Assembly: GCF_014643255.1 (NCBI RefSeq)
Contig: NZ_BMJI01000005.1
Location: 62,001-126,000 of the forward strand
From: Tersicoccus solisilvae
GTDB lineage: Bacteria > Actinomycetota > Actinomycetes > Actinomycetales > Micrococcaceae
Length of the DNA: 64,000 nt
Reading direction: 5' to 3'
The notes below the pieces were generated by a model, which made no database searches, had not been told where the DNA came from, and worked only from the letters and a program-made list of their open reading frames with translations. The position numbers were made by a program, and so were the translations under genes. Positions 29,263 through 39,842 of the stretch are shown in pieces (within the stretch, counting starts at the first letter, position 1; each line of letters opens with the position of its first letter).

Positions 29263-29894
29263 GCACGAGAGCCCACGCCGCCACCGCGCTACCGGTGACG
29301 GACACGGCGGGGGCCGCGACGCCCCCACCGATCACCACCCGGTGGGTGCCCGCCCAGCGTACCGGTGCTCCGCCGGTCAGGCGCCATCCTGCGGCGGTCG
29401 CCCCTCTCACCCCGGTGGCCCCGGCCGGGGCCGGGGAGCGCGGCCGGGAGCCGGCGCGGGTGCTGCCGCTGGAGGACGAGACGACGCGGCGGGTGATCGC
29501 CCAGACGCGCGCGATCGGCCAGGCGATCCTGGAGGTCCTCGCCGGTGCGCGGCCTGCCGCACAACTGGTGCGCTGGATGGATCCGGCCGTGCACGAGGCG
29601 CTGGTCCTGCGCGCGGACCTCATCCGCGCCGCGACGGCCCGCGCGGCCGCCGCCCGAGCCTCCGGCGCCGCGCCTCACCCCGGCAGGACCGGGCACCCGG
29701 CCGCCGCGCCGTCGGACGACCGGCGACCGCCGTTGCGGCAGGCCGCGGTGCGGTCGGTGCACGCCTGCCGGGTCACGGCCCGCTGTTACGAGATGAGCCT
29801 GGTGGTCGACGAGCCCGTTCGGAGCCGCGCGATGGCCCTGCGCTTGGAACTGCGGCACCTGCAGTGGCGCGTGACCGCCCTGCAGCTCGGCTGA
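29259..29894 (+). CDS. Rv3235 family protein
   Basis: 211 residues. The first 85 are Pro/Ala/Arg-rich. A conserved domain runs from VLPLEDETTRRVIAQTRAIG to the end, including ILEVLAGARPAAQLVRWMDP and VHACRVTARCYEMSLVVDEP. This corresponds to Rv3235 of M. tuberculosis, which also lies close to secA. Function is not established. AAGGA sits within the end of the LysM gene, and ATGA overlap couples the two. Confidence 0.8.
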   Translation: MSTRAHAATALPVTDTAGAATPPPITTRWVPAQRTGAPPVRRHPAAVAPLTPVAPAGAGERGREPARVLPLEDETTRRVIAQTRAIGQAILEVLAGARPAAQLVRWMDPAVHEALVLRADLIRAATARAAAARASGAAPHPGRTGHPAAAPSDDRRPPLRQAAVRSVHACRVTARCYEMSLVVDEPVRSRAMALRLELRHLQWRVTALQLG

Positions 29895-29906
29895 CCGACC
29901 CACGCA

Positions 29907-29947
29907 ACGACGGCGCGGGCCCGGCCCACCGGCCGAACCCCCGTCGT
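29907..29947. terminator. Possible bidirectional terminator
   Basis: ACGACGG (29907-29913) and CCGTCGT (29941-29947) pair across a GC-rich 27-base loop between the convergent Rv3235-family and secA genes. Confidence 0.4.
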
Positions 29948-29965
29948 CCCTCGTCGGGCAGGACG

Positions 29966-32782
29966 TCAGCGCCGCTTCTTCTTGTTCTTCTTGTTCGTGC
30001 CCTTCTGGGACGCCTTCGACGGGGCGGTACTGGTCGACGTGCCGGTCGACGTGCTCGTGGCCGCCCCAGCGGCCGACGTGCCGTCCGACGACGCGGACGA
30101 CGTCGGGCGCGAACCTCGCGCCACGGAGGCGAGCGCCGCGGCGGCCCGCTCCACGTGGGTCTCGACGTCGCCGGTCTCCGTCGGGGCGGAGAGCTGCAGC
30201 TGGGCCGGCCGCTCGGGAGCCTCGAGGCCGGCGGCGGCCAGCGCCGCCTGGTCCGGCACGCCGTCGCCGTCGGTGTCGATCTGCTCGACCCGCACGTCGA
30301 GGTTGAACAGGAAGCCGATGGTCTCCTCGCGGATGGACTCCATCATCTGCTGGAACATGGTGAAGCCCTCGTTCTGGTACTCCACCAGGGGGTCACGCTG
30401 CGCCATCGCGCGCAGCCCGATGCCCTCCTTGAGGTAGTCCATCTCGTAGAGGTGCTCCTGCCACTTCCGGCCGATCACCGAGAGCACGACGCGGCGCTCC
30501 AGCTCGCGCATGTTCTCCTCGCCGATCGCCGCCTCCCGCTTCTGGTAGGCGATCTTCGCGTCGGAGAGGATCTCCTCGAGCAGGAAGTCGGGCTTGACGT
30601 TGCCCTTGCCGCCGGCCTCCGCGGCGATCTCGTCCTGCGTCAGGCCCACCGGGTAGAGCGTCTTGAGGTTGGCCCAGAGCAGGTCCCAGTCCCAGTCCTC
30701 GCTGTGACCCTCGGCGGTCGCGGCCTCGACCACGTCCGTGATCACGCCGGTGAGGAAGTTCTCGACCATGCCCTCGAGGTTCTCGCCCTCGAGGATCCGG
30801 CGCCGGTCCCCGTAGATGGCCTCGCGCTGCCGGTTGAGCACGTCGTCGTACTTGAGCACGTTCTTGCGCTGCTCGGCGTTGCGGGACTCCACCTGCGACT
30901 GGGCGGACTGGATGGCGCGGGAGACGATCTTCGCCTCGATCGGCACGTCGTCGGGGATGGCGGAACTGTTCATCAGCCGCTCGGCCGCGCCGGAGTTGAA
31001 CAGTCGCATCAGGTCGTCGGTCAGCGACAGGTAGAACCGGGACTCGCCCGGATCCCCCTGCCGGCCGGAGCGGCCGCGCAGCTGATTGTCGATGCGGCGG
31101 GACTCGTGCCGCTCGGTTCCGAGCACGTACAGCCCGCCGAGCTCGAGCACCTCCGCGTGCTCGGCCTGCACCGCCTGGTTCGCCTTCTCCAGGGCGGCCG
31201 GCCACGCCGTCTCGTACGCCTCGGGGTTCTCGTTCGGGTCCAGCCCGCGCTCGTGCAGGGCGGCGATGGCGTTGTGCTCGGCGTTGCCGCCGAGCATGAT
31301 GTCGGTGCCGCGGCCGGCCATGTTGGTGGCCACGGTGACGGCGCCCTTCCGGCCGGCCTGGGCGACGATCGCCGCCTCACGGGCGTGGTTCTTCGCGTTG
31401 AGCACCTCGTGCCGGATGCCCCGTTTGGCCAGCTGCGCGGAGAGGTACTCGCTCTTCTCGACGCTCGTGGTGCCGACGAGGACGGGCTGACCCGCGTCGT
31501 GCCGCTGCGCGATGTCCTCCACCACGGCGTCGAACTTGACCTTCTCGTTCTTGTAGACGAGGTCGGTGCGGTCCTGCCGGGCCATCGGCTTGTTCGTCGG
31601 GATGACCACGACGCCGAGCTTGTACGTGTTGACGAACTCGGCGGCCTCCGTCTCGGCGGTGCCGGTCATTCCCGAGAGCTTCTCGTACAGGCGGAAGTAG
31701 TTCTGCAGGGTGATCGTGGCGAGCGTCTGGTTCTCGGCCTTGATCTCGACGCCCTCCTTGGCCTCGATGGCCTGGTGGACGCCCTCGTTGTAGCGCCGGC
31801 CGGCGAGGATGCGGCCGGTGTGCTCGTCGACGATGAGCACCTCGCCGTCGAGCACGACGTAGTCCTTGTCGCGCTTGAACAGCTCCTTGGCCTTGATGGC
31901 GTTGTTGAGGAACCCGATCAGCGGCGTGTTCGCCGACTCGTAGAGGTTGTCGATGCCGAGGTAGTCCTCGACCTTCTCGATGCCGCCCTCGAGCACGCCG
32001 ACGGTGCGCTTCTTCTCGTCGACCTCGTAGTCGGTGCCGGCGGTCAACCGCAGCACCACCTTGGCGAACTCGCCGTACCAGCGGTTGGCGTCCCCGGACG
32101 CGGGCCCGGAGATGATCAGCGGGGTGCGCGCCTCGTCGATGAGGATCGAGTCCACCTCGTCGACGACGGCGAAGTGGTGGCCGCGCTGGACCAGCTCGTC
32201 CGGCGCCCACGCCATGTTGTCGCGCAGGTAGTCGAACCCGAACTCGTTGTTCGTGCCGTAGGTGATGTCCGCCGCGTACTGCTCCCGACGCTGCGCGGGG
32301 TCCATGTTCGCCAGGATGCAGCCGGTGGACATGCCGAGGAACCGGAAGACGCGGCCCATCAACTCGCTCTGATACCCGGCCAGGTAGTCGTTGACCGTGA
32401 CGACGTGCACGCCCTTGCCGGTCAGCGCGTTGAGGTAGGCCGGCGCGGTGGCGACGAGCGTCTTGCCCTCACCGGTCTTCATCTCGGCGATGTTGCCCAG
32501 GTGCAGGCCGGCGCCGCCCATCAGCTGGACGTCGAAGTGCCGCTGCCCGAGGGTGCGGCCGGCGGCTTCGCGGACCGCGGCGAAGGCCTCGGGCAGCAGA
32601 TCGTCGAGCGTCTCCCCGTCCTGGTACCGCTGACGCAGGGTGTCGGTCTCCTCCCGCAGTTCGGCGTCGGACATCTCCCGGAAGTCGTCCTCGAGGGCGT
32701 TGACCGCGTCCACGTAGGACTGCAATCGCTTGAGGGTCTTCTTGTCGCCCGTGCGGAGAACCCGTTCGATCAGGGATGGCAC
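29966..32782 (-). CDS. secA: Preprotein translocase ATPase SecA
   Basis: 938 residues from GTG 32782 with AGGAG ten bases upstream. Walker A MKTGEGKT (101-108), [14 protein letters not shown], the preprotein-crosslinking domain between the two motor halves, and helicase-like motifs [13 protein letters not shown] and [21 protein letters not shown] are all intact. It drives Sec-dependent export through SecYEG. The C-terminus replaces the Cys-rich zinc tail of E. coli SecA with a Ser/Thr/Ala linker and a Lys-rich end (KKNKKKRR), as usual for actinobacterial SecA1. A -10 TAGACT sits at 32861-32856. Confidence 0.97.
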   Translation of the reverse strand: MPSLIERVLRTGDKKTLKRLQSYVDAVNALEDDFREMSDAELREETDTLRQRYQDGETLDDLLPEAFAAVREAAGRTLGQRHFDVQLMGGAGLHLGNIAEMKTGEGKTLVATAPAYLNALTGKGVHVVTVNDYLAGYQSELMGRVFRFLGMSTGCILANMDPAQRREQYAADITYGTNNEFGFDYLRDNMAWAPDELVQRGHHFAVVDEVDSILIDEARTPLIISGPASGDANRWYGEFAKVVLRLTAGTDYEVDEKKRTVGVLEGGIEKVEDYLGIDNLYESANTPLIGFLNNAIKAKELFKRDKDYVVLDGEVLIVDEHTGRILAGRRYNEGVHQAIEAKEGVEIKAENQTLATITLQNYFRLYEKLSGMTGTAETEAAEFVNTYKLGVVVIPTNKPMARQDRTDLVYKNEKVKFDAVVEDIAQRHDAGQPVLVGTTSVEKSEYLSAQLAKRGIRHEVLNAKNHAREAAIVAQAGRKGAVTVATNMAGRGTDIMLGGNAEHNAIAALHERGLDPNENPEAYETAWPAALEKANQAVQAEHAEVLELGGLYVLGTERHESRRIDNQLRGRSGRQGDPGESRFYLSLTDDLMRLFNSGAAERLMNSSAIPDDVPIEAKIVSRAIQSAQSQVESRNAEQRKNVLKYDDVLNRQREAIYGDRRRILEGENLEGMVENFLTGVITDVVEAATAEGHSEDWDWDLLWANLKTLYPVGLTQDEIAAEAGGKGNVKPDFLLEEILSDAKIAYQKREAAIGEENMRELERRVVLSVIGRKWQEHLYEMDYLKEGIGLRAMAQRDPLVEYQNEGFTMFQQMMESIREETIGFLFNLDVRVEQIDTDGDGVPDQAALAAAGLEAPERPAQLQLSAPTETGDVETHVERAAAALASVARGSRPTSSASSDGTSAAGAATSTSTGTSTSTAPSKASQKGTNKKNKKKRR

Positions 32783-32855
32783 AGCTGTTCGCTCCTGCGT
32801 GGTCGCCTCGTTCTGGACAGCGCGGATCCCGTGGCCACGGTTCCGCGCTGCGCCG

Positions 32856-32861
32856 AGTCTA
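32856..32861 (-). promoter_or_regulatory. -10 box of secA
   Basis: TAGACT on the minus strand would start transcription about 66 bases ahead of the secA GTG. It lies just outside the end of the YcaQ-family gene. Confidence 0.45.
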
Positions 32862-32894
32862 CGCGAGGCGTCCGACCGCGAGCTCAGCGTCTCC

Positions 32895-34139
32895 TCAGCG
32901 CCGGCCGGGTGCCCGGGCGACGGCCGCGGCCAGGGCCGGGGCCAGGTCCCCGCGCGGGGCCACCGCCACGTCGTCGAGGTCGAGCCAGCCCGCCATCACG
33001 CCCAGCTCCGCGGCCAGCTCGTCGGCCGTGTGCTGCGGCGCCTTCGGCTCGGCGAACGCCGCCTGCACCAGCAGGGTGCGGTGCTGCCGGTCCGCCTTGA
33101 GGTCGACGCGGGCCACCAGCCGGTCTCCCAGGAGGAACGGCAGCACGTAGTAGCCGTGCTCGCGGCGGTCGGGCGGGGTGTAGATGCCGATCCGGTAGTG
33201 GAATCCGAACAGCTGCTCGACGCGCGGCCGGTGGAAGATCAGCGAGTCGAACGGGCTGAGCAGCGCCCGGGCCTCGACCCGGCGCGGGCGGCGGGCCGCG
33301 GTGTGCAGCCAGTGGGGCTGGTCCAGGCCGTCGACGGTGACCGGGACGACGACGCCGTCGGCGGCGAGCCGGGTCAGGGAGTCCGTGGCCGCCTGCACCG
33401 GCATCCGGAAGTAGTCGGCGACGGAGCGGGTGGTGCCCACGCCGAGGGCGCGCGCCGCCGCCTCGGTGAGCCGGTCCGCCGCGGCCGCCGGGTCCGGCTC
33501 CGGCGCGCCCCGCACCGCGGGCGGCAGTACCCGTTCCGTGAGGGTGTAGCGGCGCTCGAACTGCGCGGTCCGGCCCGCTGCGCCGACGACACCGCGCTCG
33601 AACAGGTGCTCGAGCACCCGCTTCGTGGGCGTCCAGTTCCACCCCCACGCGACCCGGTCGACCGCGTGGTCGTGGTCGAGCGCGACGGCGAGGGCGGAGG
33701 CGGTCATCGGCCGGGACCGGCCGAGCGTCTCGACCAGCCCGGCGGCGATCTGCTCGTGCTCCGCCGCCGCCTCCTCGGGCAGCGCGGACAGACCGACCCA
33801 GCGACGGCGCTGCCACACGCGCAGGTCCGCGAAGTGCTCGGGGCGGATGTAGCTGGCCTCGTGCGCCCAGTACTCCATCAGCCGGCGCGGCGGCCGCTCA
33901 CTGAGCCGGTGCAGCAGGTCCCGGTCGTACGGGCCCAGGCGCGCGAGCACGGGCAGGTAGTGGCTGCGGCACAGCACGTTGACCGAGTCGATCTGCAGCA
34001 GGTGGATGCGGCGCAGCAGGGCGGCGATGTGGGCGGAGGTGACCCGCCCCGAGGTCGGTCGCTGCCCGTGCGGCACCTCCAGGGCCTGTGCCGCGATGGC
34101 GATGCGCCGAGCGGCGGCCGGGCCGAGTCGGGTGACCAC
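32895..34139 (-). CDS. YcaQ-family winged-helix DNA glycosylase
   Basis: 414 residues from GTG 34139, with AGGAGG 12 bases upstream; TTG 34169 is a longer alternative. It has the HTH_42 architecture: repeated winged-helix modules and the motif [14 protein letters not shown], in which Gln49-Ile-Asp51 corresponds to the QxD catalytic pair of E. coli YcaQ (QxQ in Streptomyces AlkZ). A later segment [21 protein letters not shown] is also typical. Family members remove bulky lesions and unhook interstrand crosslinks. It sits between secA and hpf, apparently transcribed alone after the hpf terminator. Confidence 0.85.
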   Translation of the reverse strand: MVTRLGPAAARRIAIAAQALEVPHGQRPTSGRVTSAHIAALLRRIHLLQIDSVNVLCRSHYLPVLARLGPYDRDLLHRLSERPPRRLMEYWAHEASYIRPEHFADLRVWQRRRWVGLSALPEEAAAEHEQIAAGLVETLGRSRPMTASALAVALDHDHAVDRVAWGWNWTPTKRVLEHLFERGVVGAAGRTAQFERRYTLTERVLPPAVRGAPEPDPAAAADRLTEAAARALGVGTTRSVADYFRMPVQAATDSLTRLAADGVVVPVTVDGLDQPHWLHTAARRPRRVEARALLSPFDSLIFHRPRVEQLFGFHYRIGIYTPPDRREHGYYVLPFLLGDRLVARVDLKADRQHRTLLVQAAFAEPKAPQHTADELAAELGVMAGWLDLDDVAVAPRGDLAPALAAAVARAPGRR

Positions 34140-34216
34140 GGGCGTGCTTCCCCTCCTGATGGGCGGCAAGGACGGTGACGGCGACGGAATCGGTGCCCGG
34201 CCCGTTGCCGGGACGG

Positions 34217-34254
34217 GGAACGGGCCACGGCCCGAGGGGGTCGTGGCCCGTTCC
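34217..34254 (-). terminator. hpf terminator
   Basis: A perfect 13-bp stem, GGAACGGGCCACG (34217-34229) with CGTGGCCCGTTCC (34242-34254), 12-base loop, begins 12 bases after the hpf stop. Confidence 0.75.
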
Positions 34255-34266
34255 GGCTGCCCGGCG

Positions 34267-34944
34267 TCAGGCGGTGGTGGCCGACCGGTAGGTCAGCTCC
34301 TCCTCCTGCACGTCGGCGTTCTCGTCGCAGGCCTCGTCGAGGGAGATCACGCCGTAGGTCCAGCCGCGGCGGCGGTAGACCACCGAGGGTGTGTTCGTGC
34401 TCTCGTCGATGAAGAGGTAGAAGTCGTGGCCGACCATCTCCATGGCGTCCACGGCGTCGTCGAGGGAGAGTCGCGCCGCGGGGAACACCTTCCGGCGGAT
34501 GGTGACCGGGGACTCGCCGGTCTGCTGGTCCGGCACCGCGTCGGCCACCCGGCCGTCGACGTCGTCCGCGGTCTGCAGGTAGAGCGGCGTGTCCGCGCGG
34601 ACCACGGGCAGGGAGGCGGTGGCCTCGTGGACGGCGGTGGGGCGCTGGTGGCCTCCGTGATGGACCTTCTTGCGGTCGCGAGCCCGGCGGAGCCGCTCGG
34701 CCAGCTTCTTGGCGGCGGCGTCGAACGCGGCGAACTTGTCCTCCGAGGCGGCCTCGGCCCGGATGACGGGCTTGAGGCCGAGGACGGTCAGTTCGATGGT
34801 GACGGCGGAGGGCTGTTTCGTCACCTTGGCTTCGAGACGGTGCCGCGACTCGACCAACGGTTCGATCTTGGCGATCTTCTCCTCCGCGTACTCGCGGTAC
34901 CGGTCGGACACCGTGACGTTGCGACCGTAGATGGAAAAGTCCAT
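34267..34944 (-). CDS. hpf: Long-form ribosome hibernation promoting factor
   Basis: 225 residues from ATG 34944 with GGAG six bases upstream. The N-terminal domain (1-100: MDFSIYGRNVTVSDRYREYA, then KPVIRAEAASEDKFAAFDAA) is the ribosome-binding S30AE fold. A variable linker follows, then the C-terminal dimerisation domain (about 165-225) with FPAARLSLDDAVDAMEMVGH and VVYRRRGWTYGVI. Long HPF proteins pair 70S ribosomes into 100S dimers in stationary phase. Clear promoter and terminator flank it, so it is monocistronic. Confidence 0.95.
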   Translation of the reverse strand: MDFSIYGRNVTVSDRYREYAEEKIAKIEPLVESRHRLEAKVTKQPSAVTIELTVLGLKPVIRAEAASEDKFAAFDAAAKKLAERLRRARDRKKVHHGGHQRPTAVHEATASLPVVRADTPLYLQTADDVDGRVADAVPDQQTGESPVTIRRKVFPAARLSLDDAVDAMEMVGHDFYLFIDESTNTPSVVYRRRGWTYGVISLDEACDENADVQEEELTYRSATTA

Positions 34945-35030
34945 GGTGATCTCCGCTCTGTAGTCGGTGACACAACGGCACCGGCTCATCCGACGGACGC
35001 CGTTGCGGTGTCTCCTCGACACCTGACCCC

Positions 35031-35059
35031 ACGTTAGTGGAGCGACACTGCTTTTTCAC
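35031..35059 (-). promoter_or_regulatory. hpf promoter
   Basis: GTGAAA (35059-35054), a 17-base spacer and TAACGT (35036-35031) on the minus strand; leader about 80 bases. Confidence 0.5.
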
Positions 35060-35163
35060 CCGGTGCTCACCTTCCCGTCACCGGATCACGGCCCCTTCGC
35101 CGCCAGCGCGGGCGTCACCGCGCCGCGTGGGCTCACCGCGCCCGGGCGCGGCGTGAGGGCTGG

Positions 35164-36042
35164 TCAGCGCCCCCGACCGGGTGCCGGCACCGCGGCGACG
35201 ACGGCGGCCCCGTGGACCGGCACGCCCGCGGCGGCCAGCGCACGACGGGCCTCGGCCAGGGTGGCGCCGGTGGTCAGCACGTCGTCCACGAGCAGCACGA
35301 CGGACCCCGGCGGCACCGGAATGCGACGGCCCCCGCGGCGCACCCGCATGCTGCCGGCGAGTCGGCGCGCCCGAGCGCGTCGACCCGCACCGCGGTGCGC
35401 CCCGGCGCCCGGGCGGCGCATCCCGCGTCGCCCCGTCAGCGAGGAGAATCCCGCCGCCCACGGTGGGCTCCCGAGGGCCGGCCACCACCGGGTCGTCAGG
35501 CACGGCATCAGCACGGTGCCGGGCGGCAGCAGGCCACGGCGCAGCGCCGACCGGAGCAGCACCCCCACCGGGTGGTAGCCCCGTCGCCAGCGTGCGCGCC
35601 GGCGGATGGGCACCGCGACCAGCAGCAGCGGGCCGTCCCGGGCCTGCGCGCCGGCCCGCCGGGCGGCCACGGCGACCGCGCGGCCGAGGGCGGCCGCGAC
35701 CGGGGGGGCCAGATCGGTGCGCCCGTGGTCCTTGAACGCCAGCAGCACCGCGTCCGTGCGACCGGCCCGGTAGTTTCCGGCCGCGGTGACCGCCAGGGCC
35801 GGGGCCACCGGCAGGCCCGGGGCGGACGCCTCCGCGGCGAACGGTCGGGCGGTGGCGCGCCGCAAGCGCGCGGCGCACCGTCGGCAGAGCGAGACGTCGA
35901 TCCGCCCACAGCCCGGGCACCAGACGGGCAGGAGCAACGCGAGGAAGGCCAGGATGCCGGCCTCCACCGCCCCGGCGAGCAGCCGCAGCCGGGCGAACCG
36001 GGGCCAGGGGCCCCGGTGTCGCGGCGAGGTGTCGAGCTCCAT
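35164..36042 (-). CDS. comF: ComF-family phosphoribosyltransferase-like protein
   Basis: 292 residues. A zinc-finger-like segment with Cys42, Cys45, Cys53 and Cys56 (WCPGCGRIDVSLCRRC) is followed by a PRTase fold with the PRPP motif LVDDVLTTGAT (251-261). An Arg-rich insertion covers about 205-240. ComF proteins are linked to DNA uptake in competent bacteria, but in actinobacteria they sit with lpqB-mtrBA and their role is unproven. CACGCT ends six bases before the ATG with no clean Shine-Dalgarno, so the message may be leaderless. It lies 84 bases after the lpqB stop. Confidence 0.85.
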   Translation of the reverse strand: MELDTSPRHRGPWPRFARLRLLAGAVEAGILAFLALLLPVWCPGCGRIDVSLCRRCAARLRRATARPFAAEASAPGLPVAPALAVTAAGNYRAGRTDAVLLAFKDHGRTDLAPPVAAALGRAVAVAARRAGAQARDGPLLLVAVPIRRRARWRRGYHPVGVLLRSALRRGLLPPGTVLMPCLTTRWWPALGSPPWAAGFSSLTGRRGMRRPGAGAHRGAGRRARARRLAGSMRVRRGGRRIPVPPGSVVLLVDDVLTTGATLAEARRALAAAGVPVHGAAVVAAVPAPGRGR

Positions 36043-36126
36043 CCCCCGAGCGTGCCCCGTCGGTCCACCGCGCGTGGGTGCGACGCCGGCCGCTGGGGAC
36101 GACGCGGGGCTGGGGAGGGAGAACCC

Positions 36127-37830
36127 TCAGCCGGCGAAGGCGGTGTCGAGCACCCCGGTCGCCTGGTTGGACCAGGTGGTGTCCACGCGGACCAGCAGCT
36201 CCTGCCCGTACTGCAGGTAGATCTCCTGGGTGCCGTTGCCGCCGGCCAGGGAGGTCGCCCCGCGCACCGGCGCCAGCTCCTGGGACTGTCCGCTGAGCGA
36301 GAGCACCTCCGGCGTCACGGTCGACTTGTCCGACGCGGCCATCACCACGACCTCGGTGTCGCCGAGCCACACCGCCGTGTTGACCGGGTGGGCGGTGCGG
36401 ATGGGCAGCGCCGACGTGAGCTCCCGCGGCGTGCCGTCCGCGGCCCGGCGCACCCCGCTGAGCCACAGGGAGGACTTCCCGTCGTCGACCGTCACGATCA
36501 GCGCCCGCGCGCCGTCCCGGGAGAGGCGCAGGCTGGTGATGGTCCTGCCCCGCAGCCACGGGGCGCTGACCTCGTTCACCCCGCCGCCGGGCCGGGCGGC
36601 GGGGGCCGTGTGCACCAGTCCCGCGCCGGAGCCGTCGGCGGTCCATAGCCAGTCGAACGGGTCGAAACTCGGCCGGGTCAGCGCCGTGCCGGTGAACACG
36701 GTGCCGCGGGTGCCGTCGGTGGACGTGCTCAGCAGGCGGCGCCGGTCGGAGCTGAGGTAGGCGAACCGGCGCTGGTCGTAACTCATGGCCGGGTCGATCG
36801 GCTTGTCCGCCGCGACCGAGCCGATGCCGTCGATCGGTCGGTAGCCCCCGCCCTGGTAGAGCACGAGTTCGTCCCGGACGACCGCCACCTGGCTGGCCGG
36901 GACCTGCTTCTCCTTGACCGGGGCGCTGCGCGCCGCCTCACCGGCGTCGATGTCGAGCGGACGCTGGTTGATCAGCAACCGGACCGAGCTGATGCTGTCG
37001 AGCACTCCCACGAGTGTGCCGGAGAGCTGATTGAGCATCCGCTCACGCTGCTTCTGGTCGGACGAGTCGAGCACCTGCTGCGGCAGGTCGACCTCGGCCG
37101 CCCCGGAGACGATGGGCACCGACGGGGTGTTCAACGTCGTCCCCTCGGGGAACGCGCTGACCACGGCGCCCTTGAGGTAGTCGGCGGGACCGTTCAGCAG
37201 CACCCGGACCAGGGAGGTGGTGACCCGGGGTCCGCGCACGAACCACCGCACGTCGGGCACCGCGTAGGTGTAGGTGGGGTCGTAGAAGGCCAGCGAGTAC
37301 GCGTCGAAGAGCAGCCCGAAGTCCCGCACCTGCAGCATGATCCCGTCCGGGACCTTGCCGATCCGCCACTGCCCGTCGACCTTCTGCAGCGTCACGTCGA
37401 GGGACTCGGTGGCGCCCTCGGCCGCGTTCCGGTAGATGCCCTGGTCGTCGACCGTGGCGGTGACCGCCATCACCAGTCGCACCGTGCTCGCCGACGGCGT
37501 GGTGACCACGCGCGGTGCGGACGAGAGGACGAGCGTGCGCTGGTCCGGCTTCCACGTGCTCGAGAGGGCCGGCGTCAGGTAGCTCCGCGCGACCGCGTAC
37601 TCGTCCGCGCTGCCGACGCCGGCGCGGATGAAGCCCTGCACGATGGCCTGCGGGCTGCCGTTCTCCTGCGGCCCGCTGGGGGCGGGACCCTGCTGATTCT
37701 GCTGGCCCGCGTTGCCGGAGTCGTTGCTCAACCCCACCGGGCCGCTGGTGGGGATGGACGAGCAGCCGGTGAGCAGCAGGAGCGCGGCCAGCACGAGCAC
37801 GAGCACGCGGCGGGACCGGCGCGCGCTCAT
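36127..37830 (-). CDS. lpqB: Lipoprotein LpqB
   Basis: 567 residues from ATG 37830, overlapping the mtrB stop by four bases. Lipobox LLTGC gives a lipidated Cys23. After an Asn/Gln/Pro linker come a mixed fold and a GerMN domain (about 180-300), then a C-terminal beta-propeller-like LpqB domain (RRFAYLSSDRRRLLSTS, SGVRRAADG, VVVMAASDK). In mycobacteria LpqB contacts the extracytoplasmic part of the MtrB sensor and modulates MtrA phosphorylation. Gene order mtrA-mtrB-lpqB is the standard one. Confidence 0.93.
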   Translation of the reverse strand: MSARRSRRVLVLVLAALLLLTGCSSIPTSGPVGLSNDSGNAGQQNQQGPAPSGPQENGSPQAIVQGFIRAGVGSADEYAVARSYLTPALSSTWKPDQRTLVLSSAPRVVTTPSASTVRLVMAVTATVDDQGIYRNAAEGATESLDVTLQKVDGQWRIGKVPDGIMLQVRDFGLLFDAYSLAFYDPTYTYAVPDVRWFVRGPRVTTSLVRVLLNGPADYLKGAVVSAFPEGTTLNTPSVPIVSGAAEVDLPQQVLDSSDQKQRERMLNQLSGTLVGVLDSISSVRLLINQRPLDIDAGEAARSAPVKEKQVPASQVAVVRDELVLYQGGGYRPIDGIGSVAADKPIDPAMSYDQRRFAYLSSDRRRLLSTSTDGTRGTVFTGTALTRPSFDPFDWLWTADGSGAGLVHTAPAARPGGGVNEVSAPWLRGRTITSLRLSRDGARALIVTVDDGKSSLWLSGVRRAADGTPRELTSALPIRTAHPVNTAVWLGDTEVVVMAASDKSTVTPEVLSLSGQSQELAPVRGATSLAGGNGTQEIYLQYGQELLVRVDTTWSNQATGVLDTAFAG

Positions 37831-39791
37831 CGGGCGCCTCCCGCCACGGTGCCGCCCGACGTCGTCCCGGCCCGCTCCCCCGCCGGCGTCGACTCCCCCG
37901 GCCCGCCCGGCCCGTCGTTCCGCGGACCGTCGAGCGTGCCGTCCCGCGGGCCTGCCGCCGTCCCGTCGGGCTCGGCGGGGGCGGCCGTCGAGGCCGCGTC
38001 GGAGCGCTCGTCGAGCACGACGGTCGCGTCCGCGTCGGCCGGGTCGAGGATGACGGCGGTGTCCTCCGTGTCCACGGCGGGCACCGGTGCGTCCGGCGGC
38101 TCGAGGGCCAGCGGCTCGTCGACGAGCTCCTCGCCGCGCCGGCGCGGCAGCAGGATCCGGAAGTTGGAGCCGTGACCGGCCAGGCCCCACGCCTGCAACC
38201 GGCCGTGATGGAGGTTGACGTCCTCCGTGGCGATGGACAGGCCCAGTCCGCTGCCCCCCGTGGTCCGGGCCCGCGCGGGGTCGGCGCGCCAGAAGCGGTC
38301 GAACACGTGGGCGACGTCCTCCGGGGTCATGCCGATACCGTGGTCCCGCACCGTCACGGCGACGGCGTTGTCCGTCGCCGCGACGCGCACCTGGATCGGC
38401 CGGCCCTCGCCGTGCTCGATGGCGTTGACCAGCAGGTTCCGCAGCACGCGCTCGATCCGTTTGGCGTCCATCTCGACCATGCAGGTGTCCTCGTCGAGTT
38501 GCACCTCGATGGTGGACCCGACGTTCTCCGCGAGGATCGCGGTGCCGTCCTGGACGCTGCGGACCACGGCGTTCAGGTCGGCGTCGCCGATGTCGAGCAC
38601 CGCCGCTCCGGCGTCGAAGCGGGACATCTCCAGCAGGTCGGCAAGCAGGTTCTGGAACCGCTCGACCTGGTGATAGAGCAACTCGGCGGACCTCTTGTTG
38701 ATCGGGTCGAAGTCGTCGCGCGCGTCGTAGAGCACCTGGGAGGCCATCCGCACCGTGGTCAGCGGGGTGCGCAGCTCGTGGGAGACGTCGGAGACGAACC
38801 GCTGCTGCATGCGGGACAGCTCGGCCAGGGCGGTGATCTGGTCCTGGAGGTTGCCGGCCATGTGATTGAAGGAGGCGCCGAGGCGGGCGAGCTCGTCCTC
38901 GCCCTCGACGTTGATGCGTTCCTCCAGCTGACCGGCCGCCAGCTTCTCGGCCACGTCGGCGGCGTCGGAGACGGGGGCGACGACCGCGCGGGTGACGAAC
39001 CAGGCGATCGCGCCGACCGCGAGCAGCAGCACCGCGCCGCCCACCCAGAGGGCACCGTGGATGTAGCTGAGGGTGTCCTGCGCCTCCGACAGGTTGTAGA
39101 TCAGGTACAGCTCGTAGTTGGTGCCCGGGGGCACCCGCACGATCCGGCCGACGGCGATGGCGGGCACGTCCGAGCTGCCGACCGGCAGCGCGATGGATTG
39201 GTAGTACTGGCCGTCGTCGCGCCGCACCGCCTCGCGCAGCTCTTCGGGGATGACGGCGGAGGTGATCTGGGAGTCGTCGCTGCGGGCGGTCTCCACCCAG
39301 CGCTGGCCCTGCTCCCCGGGCTTCTGCAGCAGCAGGAACATGCGGCGCGTGGACCCGCTGTCGCCCTCGAGCACCTTGAGCGTGTTGTAGATGGTCTGCT
39401 GACCGGTCGCCTGGTCGTTCGTCTCGGCCCGGTCGAAGATCGCCTGCACCTCGTCGAAGCCGCGCCGCGACTCCTGTTCGGCCTGGTAGAGCCGCTCGCT
39501 GAACAGCGCGGACGAGATCTCATGCGAGAGGAAGGCCCCCACCATGGCGAACGCGATCAGGGTCATGCCCATGGTGAGCAGCACGGTGCGGAACTGCAGC
39601 GAGTGCCGCCACCGGGACACGAGTTTGAGCCCGCTGGACCGGGTCGAACGCCACACCCGTTCGATGCTGGTGCGCCGCGGCCGGTGCCGCGTCAGCCGCA
39701 CCCGGTAGGACCCGGTGCGCCGGGTCGCCCGGCCGCCGGGCGCCGCCGACGGGGCTGGCCCGCTCCGCCGCTGGGTGCTCGTCGCTGGCAC
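37827..39791 (-). CDS. mtrB: Sensor histidine kinase MtrB
   Basis: 654 residues from GTG 39791, which has GGGGAGAG just upstream; GTG 39812 is a seven-residue longer alternative. Basic N-terminus, membrane helix (VLLTMGMTLIAFAMVGAFL), extracytoplasmic sensor domain, second helix (LWVGGAVLLLAVGAIAWFV), HAMP, HisKA with SDVSHELRTPLTTVR, and HATPase with NLLVNAIEHGEG and DHGIGM. A long acidic/Pro-rich tail of about 100 residues follows the ATPase. It phosphorylates MtrA, which controls wall remodelling, division and osmotic response. Confidence 0.95.
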   Translation of the reverse strand: MPATSTQRRSGPAPSAAPGGRATRRTGSYRVRLTRHRPRRTSIERVWRSTRSSGLKLVSRWRHSLQFRTVLLTMGMTLIAFAMVGAFLSHEISSALFSERLYQAEQESRRGFDEVQAIFDRAETNDQATGQQTIYNTLKVLEGDSGSTRRMFLLLQKPGEQGQRWVETARSDDSQITSAVIPEELREAVRRDDGQYYQSIALPVGSSDVPAIAVGRIVRVPPGTNYELYLIYNLSEAQDTLSYIHGALWVGGAVLLLAVGAIAWFVTRAVVAPVSDAADVAEKLAAGQLEERINVEGEDELARLGASFNHMAGNLQDQITALAELSRMQQRFVSDVSHELRTPLTTVRMASQVLYDARDDFDPINKRSAELLYHQVERFQNLLADLLEMSRFDAGAAVLDIGDADLNAVVRSVQDGTAILAENVGSTIEVQLDEDTCMVEMDAKRIERVLRNLLVNAIEHGEGRPIQVRVAATDNAVAVTVRDHGIGMTPEDVAHVFDRFWRADPARARTTGGSGLGLSIATEDVNLHHGRLQAWGLAGHGSNFRILLPRRRGEELVDEPLALEPPDAPVPAVDTEDTAVILDPADADATVVLDERSDAASTAAPAEPDGTAAGPRDGTLDGPRNDGPGGPGESTPAGERAGTTSGGTVAGGAR

Positions 39792-39842
39792 GTTCTCTCC
39801 CCGTTCCTTCACGCCGGCCCGGGCCGGCGCGGGGCCACCGCG